This document shows, one piece after another, positions 9,220-17,775 of a DNA stretch of 64,000 bases. How positions within the stretch are numbered: the first letter of the stretch is position 1; every line of letters begins with the position of its first letter. The notes beneath the pieces are model-generated. The model was given only the letters and a program-made list of their open reading frames with translations, was not told where the DNA came from and ran no database searches. The translations under genes were made by a program, and so were the position numbers. Origin of the DNA: Arenibacter antarcticus (lineage in GTDB: Bacteria > Bacteroidota > Bacteroidia > Flavobacteriales > Flavobacteriaceae); NCBI RefSeq assembly GCF_041320605.1, contig NZ_CP166679.1:2838001-2902000 (forward strand). The letters are read 5' to 3'.

Positions 9220-10287
9220 CTAAAAAGCATATATAGCTGCAATTACCAGGGAGGACATGCTTTTTTGGGGTTGTAGATTTTTATCCAAAAAATTAAAGGA
9301 TTCATCCGATGAACTGTCCAGTCTAATTTCCGGTTTTATGGTCAAATCTCCTATTTTAGCGCTTCCTGTTAGTGTTATGGCGAAAACATCGGAGTCCGCT
9401 TCACCGGTGCCAATGGCACCATAATCGCCCATTTCAGTGAAATATTCCCCCCTTAATCCAAGGGAGAAATTATCTGAAGTAGCGTATTGTGGATAAAGCG
9501 CAACTCCAGCAAACCCTAGGCCGTCATGATCATAAAGAGCAGCGTTTATTCCCAGATAAAACTGATCGGATACATCCAATCCACCAGTAAAGTCAATCTC
9601 ATAAGCTCCATCATCGGTCAATACATTCAAATACTGCCCGTTATAGCCTAATTGTGCGCCAAAGGCGTATTTTCCTGTGGAATTTAATTCCGTTTGATCG
9701 GTGGGGTTCATTGCTGCTAACATAAGACTAAATGTGTCGGACAAGGCGATATCTACTTTTAGGCCAGTATGTGAAAACGGTCCATAAGAAAATAAATAGG
9801 AGGTGCTATAATTGAAATTTCCCATTGGGGAAATTACCTCGTACCCAAAAAACGTATTAAAATTTCCGAAAGTCAATTTCACCGATTCATGTACCTTCCA
9901 ATACACATATAGTTGGTTCACTATATTTCCGGTTGCGGAATAAATTGGAGAAGCAAAAATAGCATCGGTGCCCCTAGGGCCAAATACCAAATCGCTGACA
10001 AAACCTACTTTCTCTCCTTCGTAACTTATTATGGCATTGGCCATTCCCAAAGCAAATCCAGGTAAATTGGCAAAAGAGCTGCCGGGAGCGGCGTTGGGTA
10101 ATTTGGAGGAATCGTCAAAACCATTATCCCTGTTCAGGTTAACCCGATAATAAGCGTCTACGCTTCCTGTTAGGGAGAATTTGGTATCTTTTTGCTCCTT
10201 ATCCTGCGAAAAAATGTGGGCAGATAGGAGGGTTAATACGGATACTAGGAAATATTTTACGTAATTTGTGTGAATGATCTTTTTCAT
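9220..10287 (-). CDS. OmpL-like (Bbp2 family) outer-membrane beta-barrel porin
   Basis: 355 residues with signal peptide (YFLVSVLTLLSAHIFSQ) and barrel-type strands to a C-terminal AAIYAF. The pattern FSLTGSVDAYYRVNLN ... NAIISYEGEKVGFVSDLVFGPRG ... VNQLYVYWK ... LTFGNFNTFFGYEVISP is typical of putative beta-barrel porin-2 proteins. It lies downstream of glnK and amtB on the same strand, which suggests a role in outer-membrane passage of ammonium or another nitrogen source; this is inference from position. Confidence 0.75.
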   Translation of the reverse strand: MKKIIHTNYVKYFLVSVLTLLSAHIFSQDKEQKDTKFSLTGSVDAYYRVNLNRDNGFDDSSKLPNAAPGSSFANLPGFALGMANAIISYEGEKVGFVSDLVFGPRGTDAIFASPIYSATGNIVNQLYVYWKVHESVKLTFGNFNTFFGYEVISPMGNFNYSTSYLFSYGPFSHTGLKVDIALSDTFSLMLAAMNPTDQTELNSTGKYAFGAQLGYNGQYLNVLTDDGAYEIDFTGGLDVSDQFYLGINAALYDHDGLGFAGVALYPQYATSDNFSLGLRGEYFTEMGDYGAIGTGEADSDVFAITLTGSAKIGDLTIKPEIRLDSSSDESFNFLDKNLQPQKSMSSLVIAAIYAF

Positions 10288-10354
10288 AATTCAATAGTTT
10301 GTATCCTGGTATGGATGTTAAAATAAATTGATGTTTTTGTTGGAAAGGGTTATT

Positions 10355-10382
10355 AACGGAGCGTTCTACAAAACGCTCCGTT
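10355..10382. terminator. Hairpin between amtB and the porin gene
   Basis: Perfect 11-bp stem AACGGAGCGTT/AACGCTCCGTT with a six-base loop, just after the amtB stop. No T-run on the minus side, so it may act as a partial terminator or as an mRNA-stability element within the glnK-amtB-porin unit. Confidence 0.6.
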
Positions 10383-10402
10383 ATCTTTTTAGTATAGGTT
10401 TA

Positions 10403-11653
10403 TTAATGTTGGTTCATTCTAAAATCGGCGTAGGCATCCATACCGTGTTCGTGAATATCCAAGCCTTCCATTTCCTCTTCTGTAGACACCCTAATTCCCG
10501 ATGCTTTTTTAATGGTCGTTAGAATTATAAACGCCATAACAGAACAGAACAGTCCAACAATGGCAACTCCTGAAAGTTGATATAGAAACTGTGTGATTCC
10601 GGCCTTGGCGCCAAAAATACCCACGGCTAGAGTGCCCCATATGCCACATATAAGGTGTACGGCAACGGCTCCTACAGGATCATCTAATCTTAGGCGATCG
10701 ATCAATGCAACTCCGAGAATAATTACACATCCAGCTATTGCCCCAATAAGAATGGCTTCTGAGGGCGACATTAAATCTGCCCCTGCGGTGATACCTACCA
10801 ATCCGCCCAAAATTCCATTTAGCATCATGGTAAGGTCGTAATTTTTGTAGCGTATATAGTAAAGTATAAACGCCCCTATTCCACCTGCAGCACCAGCGAG
10901 ACAGGTGGTGACCAAGACGATGGAAGTACTGGCTGGATCTGCCGATAATACAGAACCTCCATTAAAGCCAAACCAGCCTAACCATAGAATAAGTACCCCA
11001 GCGGTAGCCAAAGGAATATTATGGCCTGGAATGGCATTGGGCTTTCCGTCTTCGCCAAATTTACCTATTCTTGGTCCTAAAATATAAATTGCCATTAATG
11101 CGGCCCATCCCCCAACGGAATGTACTAAGGTTGACCCTGCGAAATCGTGAAATCCGGCATTCTCACCGCCAAGTGTGGATAAAAATCCTCCACCCCATTG
11201 CCAAGATCCTACTATAGGATATATAAAAGCGATATATAAAACGGTGAACAACATAAACTGTCCCAATTTTATTCTTTCTGCAACCGCCCCGGAGACAATC
11301 GTTGCTGCCGTGGCAGCAAACATTCCTTGGAACAAGAAATCTGTCCAATAAGTATACCCTTCATTATAGCTGAGGTCTAAACTGCCGTTAGCTAATAAGG
11401 GGGCTTCTAGGCCAAATCCTGCAAAACCAAAAAACCCGTTAAAACTACCTGGGTACATGAGGTTAAAACCTATGAAATAGTAAAGTATTAGTCCAGTACA
11501 GATGATAAATATGTTCTTGAATAGTATATTGATAGTGTTTTTTTGTCTTGTTAGACCAATTTCTAATAATGAAAATCCTAAATGCATGAAAAATACGAGA
11601 GCCGTACAGATCATCATCCATACATTGTTTGCTGTAAATAGTCCTATGTCCAT
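10403..11653 (-). CDS. amtB: Ammonium transporter AmtB
   Basis: 416 residues with about eleven membrane helices. The two pore histidines sit in FAGSTLVHSVGGWAALMA and VGAVAVHLICGIWGTL, and GFGFAG-type phenylalanine gate residues are present. Length fits canonical Amt without a regulatory C-terminal fusion. It begins 30 bases after the end of glnK, the usual pairing in which the PII protein plugs the pore when nitrogen is plentiful. Start ATG at 11653. Confidence 0.95.
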   Translation of the reverse strand: MDIGLFTANNVWMMICTALVFFMHLGFSLLEIGLTRQKNTINILFKNIFIICTGLILYYFIGFNLMYPGSFNGFFGFAGFGLEAPLLANGSLDLSYNEGYTYWTDFLFQGMFAATAATIVSGAVAERIKLGQFMLFTVLYIAFIYPIVGSWQWGGGFLSTLGGENAGFHDFAGSTLVHSVGGWAALMAIYILGPRIGKFGEDGKPNAIPGHNIPLATAGVLILWLGWFGFNGGSVLSADPASTSIVLVTTCLAGAAGGIGAFILYYIRYKNYDLTMMLNGILGGLVGITAGADLMSPSEAILIGAIAGCVIILGVALIDRLRLDDPVGAVAVHLICGIWGTLAVGIFGAKAGITQFLYQLSGVAIVGLFCSVMAFIILTTIKKASGIRVSTEEEMEGLDIHEHGMDAYADFRMNQH

Positions 11654-11683
11654 ATTGTGTTTGTTTATTAGTTGCTAATTTTT

Positions 11684-12022
11684 TTAGTTGATACCTGCTG
11701 GTCCACGTTCTTTTGTTCTGATGCGATAGGCTTCTTGGATTTCAGAAACGAATATTTTCCCGTCGCCTACATTCCCAGAATATGCGGTCTCTAAGATGGT
11801 ATTGATTGTTCTTTGTAGAAATTCGTCCGATACTACTATGGATAAATACCGGCGCTGAATGTCCGTGGTGCTATAAGATATGCCCCGATAAACATGGCCC
11901 TGTTTTTCATTTCCCACTCCAGTTACATCCCAGTAACTAAAAAAATTGACTTCAATTTGATGCAAGGCTTTTTTCACATCATCAAATTTTGATTTCCGAA
12001 TGATTGCTTCTATTTTTTTCAT
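11684..12022 (-). CDS. glnK: Nitrogen regulatory protein PII (GlnK type)
   Basis: 112 residues. T-loop region GVGNEKQGHVYRGISYSTTD contains a tyrosine in the place of the uridylylated Tyr51 of enterobacterial PII. The C-terminal signature GDGKIFVSEIQEAYRIRTKE matches PII. It senses ATP/ADP and 2-oxoglutarate and controls AmtB encoded directly downstream. Upstream lie two similar stem-loops with ACACCC/GGGTGT arms that may be operators. Confidence 0.95.
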   Translation of the reverse strand: MKKIEAIIRKSKFDDVKKALHQIEVNFFSYWDVTGVGNEKQGHVYRGISYSTTDIQRRYLSIVVSDEFLQRTINTILETAYSGNVGDGKIFVSEIQEAYRIRTKERGPAGIN

Positions 12023-12062
12023 AAAACAGTTGTTGTTTGTTTTGATAAATGTAATTTAAAAC

Positions 12063-12143
12063 AATACACCCCCTAGAAAATATGGGGTGTATTGTGATAT
12101 TTTTGTTATTTAATCAAAATACACCCTATTTAAATGTGGGTGT
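12063..12143. promoter_or_regulatory. Two ACACCC...GGGTGT inverted repeats upstream of glnK
   Basis: First repeat: AATACACCCC at 12063-12072 and GGGGTGTATT at 12084-12093 (perfect 10-bp arms). Second: ACACCC at 12121-12126 and GGGTGT at 12138-12143. Loops are of similar length (11 bases) and AT-rich. They begin 40 bases upstream of the glnK start, where regulator-binding sites for the nitrogen operon would be expected. Confidence 0.45.
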
Positions 12144-12563
12144 GATTAAAAATAAGCCTGATTTTGCAGATGTTGATCTGTTTATTAAGATGTTTTATTT
12201 CGTAAATTGATGAAATAGTAGTATTAATTCGGTTTTGTTAGGTATTCTGTATCAATGCGTGGTTTTATTTAATGTAAAATAGAGTTTGTAGGGGATTAAT
12301 AGGGTTTTCGATAATTTAATATAGTTTGATTGCCATTAGGTAGAGAGGCCTTCCTTTTGCTTTTACGTAGAATAGGACATGCTATGGTAGTCCATGCATC
12401 TGTAGTGCAGGGTGTAAAAGTCAACGGTCCACATGACAGAATTATACCATAATGCTGGTAGCCGTTTCTAGGATATAAAATGGAGAAACTTTGGGAGGTA
12501 GAAAGAGTATTTTTAAATGTCTGTTTCTAAATAAGGCTAATGATAAGTTCTGGTTGTTTTGTC
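12144..12563. other. Intergenic region between the glnK operators and crcB, no gene seen
   Basis: About 420 bases of AT-rich sequence between the glnK upstream repeats and the 3' end of crcB. No open frame with recognisable content, no tRNA and no terminator hairpin found by eye. Confidence 0.4.
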
Positions 12564-12935
12564 TTAAAAGCTTTTAGAAAGCCAAAAGCCAAAAACTACA
12601 GCCATAATACCTAGAAGGATGCTTGTAGTGGTATAGACGGTGAAATTTAGAAAATCACCATTTTTTAAAAAGGTTTGTTGTTCCAATGCAAAGGAGGAAA
12701 AGGTAGTGAAGCCCCCACAAAACCCTGTTGTCAACAACAATGCCTGATTTTGAGTAAGCAGATCGTTCTTTGCGGAAAGACCAATGATAAAACCGATTAG
12801 AAAGCAACCAATAACGTTAACTAGAAAAGTGCCTAGATAAAAATTGTGAATAGAACTATTGAAGGTTTTACTGATTAAATAACGTAAAATGCTACCGGTA
12901 CCGCCACCTAAAAACACAAGAATAAGTTGTTTCAT
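12564..12935 (-). CDS. crcB: Fluoride efflux channel CrcB/Fluc
   Basis: 123 residues with four membrane helices. Shows the Fluc signatures GGGTGSILRYLIS near the N-terminus, GTFLVNVIGCFLIG and TTGFCGGFTTFSSFALE. Fluc works as a dual-topology dimer exporting fluoride. Only one copy is present here. No fluoride riboswitch was recognised upstream. It follows two small membrane-protein genes on the same strand. Confidence 0.93.
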   Translation of the reverse strand: MKQLILVFLGGGTGSILRYLISKTFNSSIHNFYLGTFLVNVIGCFLIGFIIGLSAKNDLLTQNQALLLTTGFCGGFTTFSSFALEQQTFLKNGDFLNFTVYTTTSILLGIMAVVFGFWLSKSF

Positions 12936-13131
12936 TCGGTCATTTGTTTTATTTGCTCGTCAAAGTAAATAAAAAATGCCGTACCTGGGCTGTTCATTAA
13001 ATCTAAAATTCTTCTGAAGTTTATGTTGGAAGGAACTGGTCTCATTAATTCTTTACTTTTAGGCAATAATAACCATGCCTTATATAAGGTGTCCATAAAT
13101 GGAGATAGGGTTTGCTTCCTCTAAAAGAGAA

Positions 13132-13308
13132 TTAGACTGCTTTTTTGTATTTCGATTCAATTGATGCTAGGGGGAAGATTACTGTTGTGGATTCTGAAAT
13201 ACGCTTTGCTGACTTTTCTTTCTTTTTGGAATTGTGGTTAAAACTAACTAAAAATAAAAGCGTGTTAATTACAACCAAAACCGAAAATATACTAAAAAAA
13301 GTGACCAT
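13132..13308 (-). CDS. 58-residue single-helix membrane microprotein
   Basis: Open frame of 58 residues from ATG at 13308. It has one N-terminal membrane helix (FFSIFSVLVVINTLLFLVSF), then a basic segment (KKKEKSAKR) and a tail ending ESKYKKAV. The first 24 residues match a second microprotein at 31514-31603 at 12 positions without gaps, which supports that both are real. Small proteins with this layout occur, as far as I recall, in other flavobacteria. Function unknown; probably an inner-membrane protein with cytoplasmic tail. Confidence 0.6.
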   Translation of the reverse strand: MVTFFSIFSVLVVINTLLFLVSFNHNSKKKEKSAKRISESTTVIFPLASIESKYKKAV

Positions 13309-13422
13309 TAAACATGCTATTTAGATATACAACGCAAAATTACCACTTTTCTTATGCCTCGTATCACAAAAGATAAGATTGTAGTGTTATTTTGCATTTT
13401 TATCACGGTCGGGGAATAGCTG

Positions 13423-13611
13423 TTAATTTTTTATATTAAACTTAATGACAAATAGGATTAGGATGAAGATTATAAAGAAAAGACCTATCCATTTAACACC
13501 CTTATAGTTCTTTTGGTGAAGTTTTTTATCTTTTTGATAGGCATATATGGTGATAATAACAAAAGTTATAAAAAAAAGAGCGGCAAAAATTAATTGTCCC
13601 GTACTGAACAT
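13423..13611 (-). CDS. 62-residue membrane protein with two helices
   Basis: The ATG at 13611 is chosen because a longer frame back to 13695 overlaps the divergent pyrophosphohydrolase gene and adds a non-hydrophobic leader. Helices at about 6-25 (QLIFAALFFITFVIITIYAY) and 42-59, joined by a basic loop (QKDKKLHQKNYKGVK) that should face the cytoplasm. No family recognised. Confidence 0.6.
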   Translation of the reverse strand: MFSTGQLIFAALFFITFVIITIYAYQKDKKLHQKNYKGVKWIGLFFIIFILILFVIKFNIKN

Positions 13612-13652
13612 ATTTATATTTTTATGCAAATCTAACCTAAAATATTTACAAA

Positions 13653-14039
13653 ATGAAACGTAAACTCGATGCGGTAAAATTGTTCCATAACTCATTTGGG
13701 TTGGGTGTCTCCGATAAAATTAGGGCAAATCTTGGGCTTGCAAAGAATAAGCTTCGGTACAATCTTATGGATGAAGAGAATAAGGAATACCTAGAAGCTG
13801 CTAATGGTAATGATATTGTGGAAGTGGCAGATGCTCTAGGTGATATGCTCTATATTTTATGCGGTACCATTTTGGAGCATGGAATGCAATATAAGATAGA
13901 AGAGGTTTTTGAAGAGATACAAAGGAGTAATATGAGTAAATTAGGGGAGGATGGCAGACCCATTTTAAGAGAAGATGGAAAAGTGCTAAAAGGTCCTAAT
14001 TACTTTAAGCCAGAAATTTCCGAAATCCTAAAGAAATAA
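13653..14039 (+). CDS. MazG/PRA-PH-like nucleoside triphosphate pyrophosphohydrolase
   Basis: 128 residues with the all-alpha NTP pyrophosphohydrolase motifs: DEENKEYLEA (the ExxE metal site) and VEVADALGDMLYILCG (ExxD). The C-terminal part SKLGEDGRPILREDGKVLKGPNY is typical of the phosphoribosyl-ATP pyrophosphohydrolase-like branch. It probably hydrolyses a (d)NTP or modified nucleotide to the monophosphate. It is divergent from the 62-residue membrane protein and convergent with ilvE. Confidence 0.8.
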   Translation: MKRKLDAVKLFHNSFGLGVSDKIRANLGLAKNKLRYNLMDEENKEYLEAANGNDIVEVADALGDMLYILCGTILEHGMQYKIEEVFEEIQRSNMSKLGEDGRPILREDGKVLKGPNYFKPEISEILKK

Positions 14040-14081
14040 TTGACTATGACCTGTATTGTGTGAATCTTAAATAAAAAATAA

Positions 14082-14108
14082 GCCACTTCTAATTCAATTA
14101 GAGGTGGC
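14082..14108. terminator. Terminator between the pyrophosphohydrolase gene and ilvE
   Basis: Stem GCCACTTCTAAT/ATTAGAGGTGGC (12 bp, one wobble) with a 3-base loop. On the minus strand it is followed by TATTTTTTATTT, so it best ends ilvE; it can also help the plus-strand gene. Confidence 0.75.
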
Positions 14109-14192
14109 ATTATCAACTTTATAAATTGAGGTTTTGTTTTTCGACTAAATTCCTATTTTAAGGAGAAATTCTTGGCAAAGCAAAGCTGTGTG

Positions 14193-15263
14193 TTAAACCT
14201 TTACTCGGTATCGCCATCCAAATTTATCCTCGGCCTTGTTATATTGTATGTCGGTAATTCTTTTCTTGAGGATTGAGGCATAACTATTTTCCAATTCCGG
14301 TAGGTCGTAATCTTGACCTTGGTGTCCAAAAGTGGAGATAGGAGATATAACTGCGGCGGTACCTGCACCAAACATTTCCTTTAAACTTCCATTTTTGGAA
14401 GCCTCTACGACTTCTTTCACTGTTATTTTTCTAACCGCTACTGCGATATTTTCGTCTTTGGCGATTTCCAGGAGACTTTTTCTGGTAATTCCATCTAAAA
14501 TTCGATCGCTAGTGGGGCTTGTAATCAAGGTGTCGTTAATTCGAATGAAAATATTCATGGCACCAGCCTCCTCTATATATTCATGGGTATTATCATCGGT
14601 CCAAACTACTTGATTGTATCCTTTTTCCACTGCCAATTGGGTGGGATAAAATTGTCCAGCATAATTACCACCAGCTTTGGCATAACCGACTCCTCCGTTG
14701 GCGGATCTCGAATATTTTTCTTCAATCAGCACTTTTACCTTTCCGGCGAAATAAGATCCAGAAGGGGCGCAAGCGATAATGAATTTGTATTCATCTGCTG
14801 GAGATGCGTGAAAACCATTGCCAGAAGCAAAAACAAAAGGCCTTATATATAAGGAGCTTCCTTCCGTGGTGGGAATCCACTCATGGTCTACTTTTAAAAG
14901 CGCTTTTAATCCCTCCATAAAATGTTCTTCTGGAATTTCGGGTATGGCAAGGCGTTTGGAGGAAATATTAATTCTTTTTTGATTTTCCAGTGGACGGAAC
15001 AACCAAACATTCTTGTCAGCATCCTTATAAGCTTTCATTCCTTCAAATACAGATTGCCCATAATGAAAAATTTTAGCGGATGGGTCTAAGGTAATAGGTT
15101 GATAGGGAACAATTTTAGGAGTTTCCCAGGCCCCATTCTTAAAGTCACACACCATCATATGGTCCGTTAAAACTTTTCCGAACGCTAAATTATTAAAATC
15201 TACTTTATCAATTTTGGAGGTTTTTACTTTCTCCACTTTTATTGTATTTGAAATGGTTTCCAT
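14193..15263 (-). CDS. ilvE: Branched-chain amino acid aminotransferase IlvE
   Basis: 356 residues of the fold-type IV PLP family. The PLP lysine lies in GYAKAGGNYAGQFYPTQ; other family marks are FHYGQSVFEGMKAY, SLYIRPFVFASG and EMFGAGTAAVISPIS. It makes or degrades Val, Leu and Ile by transfer from glutamate. The ATG at 15263 (METISN) is preferred to a TTG 33 bases upstream. Single-gene unit. Confidence 0.93.
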   Translation of the reverse strand: METISNTIKVEKVKTSKIDKVDFNNLAFGKVLTDHMMVCDFKNGAWETPKIVPYQPITLDPSAKIFHYGQSVFEGMKAYKDADKNVWLFRPLENQKRINISSKRLAIPEIPEEHFMEGLKALLKVDHEWIPTTEGSSLYIRPFVFASGNGFHASPADEYKFIIACAPSGSYFAGKVKVLIEEKYSRSANGGVGYAKAGGNYAGQFYPTQLAVEKGYNQVVWTDDNTHEYIEEAGAMNIFIRINDTLITSPTSDRILDGITRKSLLEIAKDENIAVAVRKITVKEVVEASKNGSLKEMFGAGTAAVISPISTFGHQGQDYDLPELENSYASILKKRITDIQYNKAEDKFGWRYRVKV

Positions 15264-15369
15264 AGCGATTAAATTTAACGGAATAAAATTAAGCAATAAA
15301 CAGCAGTGGTACTTCGTTTTTTAACTAAAATTGACCAATTTTGTGAAGTGTCTGTAAATACTAATAATA

Positions 15370-15873
15370 ATGAAATATTTTAACATTTTAATCGTATTTA
15401 TTGTGGCCTTTGTTGGGTGTAAGCAAGGAGAAAGATCCATGGTGCCACTATCGGAAACACTAACTACAGTTAATTTTGTACAGTTGGGTGCCCAGATAGA
15501 GAGTGCTGGTGCTTTGGACGCCGCATTTATGTTTGAGGAATATCAAAAAATTGATGGGAATGATTCCATTTCCACTAAATTCACTACTAAAGTCACTGAT
15601 GTTTGTAAAGCTAAAGGGTGTTGGATGAAACTACAATTGGGGGAAGACCAGGAAGTGATGGTGAAGTTTAAAGATTATGGGTTCTTTATGCCTAAGGATA
15701 TTGTGGGTAGGGAGGTAGTGGTGCATGGTTTGGCTTTTGTGGAGAAGGTGAGTGTGGAAGATCAAATTCACTTCGCGGAGGATGGCGGCAAATCCAAGGA
15801 GGAAATTGCCAAAATTACCGATGCTAAGAAAACTTATTCATTTGTAGCGAATGGGGTATTGTTAAAAAATTAA
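15370..15873 (+). CDS. DUF4920 lipoprotein
   Basis: 167 residues with lipoprotein signal (FIVAFVGC, Cys about residue 17). The DUF4920 core is seen in VTDVCKAKGCWMKLQL, VMVKFKDYGFFMPKDIVG and VVVHGLAFVEKVSVEDQIHFAED. The Cys pair in CKAKGC may bind metal or form a disulfide. Its stop is one base from the GTG start of mnmD, so the two are likely co-transcribed, though no functional link is obvious. Confidence 0.8.
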   Translation: MKYFNILIVFIVAFVGCKQGERSMVPLSETLTTVNFVQLGAQIESAGALDAAFMFEEYQKIDGNDSISTKFTTKVTDVCKAKGCWMKLQLGEDQEVMVKFKDYGFFMPKDIVGREVVVHGLAFVEKVSVEDQIHFAEDGGKSKEEIAKITDAKKTYSFVANGVLLKN

Positions 15874-15874
15874 G

Positions 15875-16540
15875 GTGAAAAGGAAAATTATAACAACTGC
15901 GGATGGCTCTAAAACCATTCAAATAGAGGACTGGAATGAACAGTATCATTCCACCCACGGCGCCATTCAGGAGGCCTATCATGTATTTATTAAAAATGGA
16001 CTCTCCCTTTTTCAAGATCAGAAGGTAGCTATCATGGAAATTGGTTTTGGAACAGGTCTTAATGCTTTTATTACCTTTTTGGAAGCTGAGAAATATGGCT
16101 TAGAAGTCAATTATGATGGCGTAGAGGCATATCCCGTTAACGAGATGGAGTATTCTCAACTAGATTATAGTACAGCATTGAAGGTAGAAAAATTTGAATC
16201 CATTTTTCTTCAAATGCACAAAAGTCTTTGGAATTCACCATATAAAATATCGGATAACTTTAGCTTATTGAAGCGGAAAATGGATTTTAGGGATATCTCT
16301 GATTCCGAGAAGTTTAACTTGATCTATTTTGATGCTTTTGGTTCCAGAGTTCAGCCAGAACTGTGGACAGAGGAAGTCTTTCTCATGATGTATCGTGCCT
16401 TGAAAGTAAAGGGTGTTTTAGTTACCTATGCAGCAAAGGGTGCTGTAAGACGAGCCATGCAAACAGTAGGTTTTACAGTGGAACGTCTGCCCGGTCCTCC
16501 TGGAAAAAGAGAGATGCTGCGAGCAGTAAAGGAGGTGTAA
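15875..16540 (+). CDS. mnmD: tRNA 5-methylaminomethyl-2-thiouridine methyltransferase MnmD
   Basis: 221 residues, the methyltransferase half of the MnmC reaction as a free-standing enzyme. SAM-binding loop IMEIGFGTGLNAF, the N-terminal ADGSKTIQIEDWNEQYHSTHGAIQEA typical of the family, the acidic FDAFGSRVQPELWTEEVF, and the late motif RPGPPGKREM-like (LPGPPGKREM). It methylates the wobble uridine of certain tRNAs. The GTG start at 15875 lies one base after the DUF4920 stop. Confidence 0.88.
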   Translation: MKRKIITTADGSKTIQIEDWNEQYHSTHGAIQEAYHVFIKNGLSLFQDQKVAIMEIGFGTGLNAFITFLEAEKYGLEVNYDGVEAYPVNEMEYSQLDYSTALKVEKFESIFLQMHKSLWNSPYKISDNFSLLKRKMDFRDISDSEKFNLIYFDAFGSRVQPELWTEEVFLMMYRALKVKGVLVTYAAKGAVRRAMQTVGFTVERLPGPPGKREMLRAVKEV

Positions 16541-16660
16541 TGTCGGTTTCGTGTTAAGGAAACCTTAACAAATACAGGAGTTGTATTGTTAAACCTACAC
16601 TAAATAGAACTCTATCAAGATTTAAAACCCATACCTTTATCAAAAGTTTAGAAATAGGCT

Positions 16661-17620
16661 ATGAAGATTTTAATTACAGGTGCTACGGGTTTGGTGGGGA
16701 CAGAAATTGCGAAATTGTGCAGGGACCAAGAGATCTCCGTAAACTATCTAACCACCCAAAGAGATAAAATCATATCTAAAGAAGGATATACAGGGTATTA
16801 CTGGAATCCAGCTAAAAACGAAATAGATTCCGATTGTTTTAAAGGGGTTAGCGCGATCATAAATCTTGCGGGCGCAAGTATTGCCCAGCGTTGGACCAAG
16901 AATAACAAAAAGAAAATACTCAGCAGTAGACTGGACTCATTGAGGACGTTGGCGACTGCTTTGGGTAATTTGGATGATCATGATATAGATGTCATAGTAT
17001 CGGCCTCGGCTATTGGTATTTACCCAGATTCTCCATCCAATTATTTTAGGGAAGATGAGCAGAGGGTAGATGACAGCTTTTTAGGAGAGGTCACCCGTCT
17101 ATGGGAAGAAGAAGTGGATAAATTTGAAAAATTGAATATAGGAGTGGCCAAAGTCAGAATAGGATTGGTGATGTCCAGTGAAGGAGGAGCCTTGCCGAAG
17201 ATGGCGAAGCCAATACAATATTATCTTGGAGCAGCTATTGGTTCAGGAAAGCAATGGCAATCTTGGATTCATGTGCAAGATCTTGCCAACATATTTTTAC
17301 ATATAATAGAATCCGGACTAACTGGAGTCTACAATGGTGTTGGCCCCAACCCAGTGAGTAATGACAAGTTGACAAAAGAGATTGCGAAAGTTTTGGATAA
17401 ACCCTTGTTCTTACCGAACATTCCACGAGTGGCAATGCAACTCATTTTAGGGGAAATGTCTTATTTGTTATTTGCTAGTCAGCGTGTTAGCAGTAAGAAA
17501 ATTGAGGCAACTGGGTATAGTTTTATCCACTCAAATATATGTAGGGCCTTGGGGGAAATTTACAATGAAAAACAAAACTGTGGCCCAGACTCAGCCTATC
17601 AGGAAAAATTTGTGTCTTAG
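16661..17620 (+). CDS. TIGR01777-type NAD(P)-dependent epimerase/oxidoreductase (YfcH/SulA-like)
   Basis: 319 residues. N-terminal Rossmann motif ITGATGLVGTEIA, then the subfamily marks INLAGASIAQRWT, VSASAIGIYP and QSWIHVQDLANIF. Length and C-terminal LFLPNIPRVAMQLILGEMS fit TIGR01777 extended short-chain dehydrogenases, whose substrates are not well defined. A clean terminator follows, separating it from grpE-dnaJ. Confidence 0.85.
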   Translation: MKILITGATGLVGTEIAKLCRDQEISVNYLTTQRDKIISKEGYTGYYWNPAKNEIDSDCFKGVSAIINLAGASIAQRWTKNNKKKILSSRLDSLRTLATALGNLDDHDIDVIVSASAIGIYPDSPSNYFREDEQRVDDSFLGEVTRLWEEEVDKFEKLNIGVAKVRIGLVMSSEGGALPKMAKPIQYYLGAAIGSGKQWQSWIHVQDLANIFLHIIESGLTGVYNGVGPNPVSNDKLTKEIAKVLDKPLFLPNIPRVAMQLILGEMSYLLFASQRVSSKKIEATGYSFIHSNICRALGEIYNEKQNCGPDSAYQEKFVS

Positions 17621-17659
17621 CCTGTGAAAATAACTTACAAAAAATATGTCACAAGACTT

Positions 17660-17686
17660 CATCCGCCACAAGCGGATGTTTTTTTT
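17660..17686 (+). terminator. Rho-independent terminator after the epimerase gene
   Basis: CATCCGC-CACAA-GCGGATG followed by eight T. Ends the plus-strand unit before grpE. Confidence 0.9.
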
Positions 17687-17775
17687 ATAAACTTTAATGA
17701 CATTATGACATTTTAGAAGAAATGGCAGTACTTTTGCCACTTCAAATCGGAAGTATATATATAAATGTATTTTAA

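Noticed and set aside
12936-13131. Fluoride riboswitch before crcB
   Set aside because: The conserved motif was not found in the upstream sequence.
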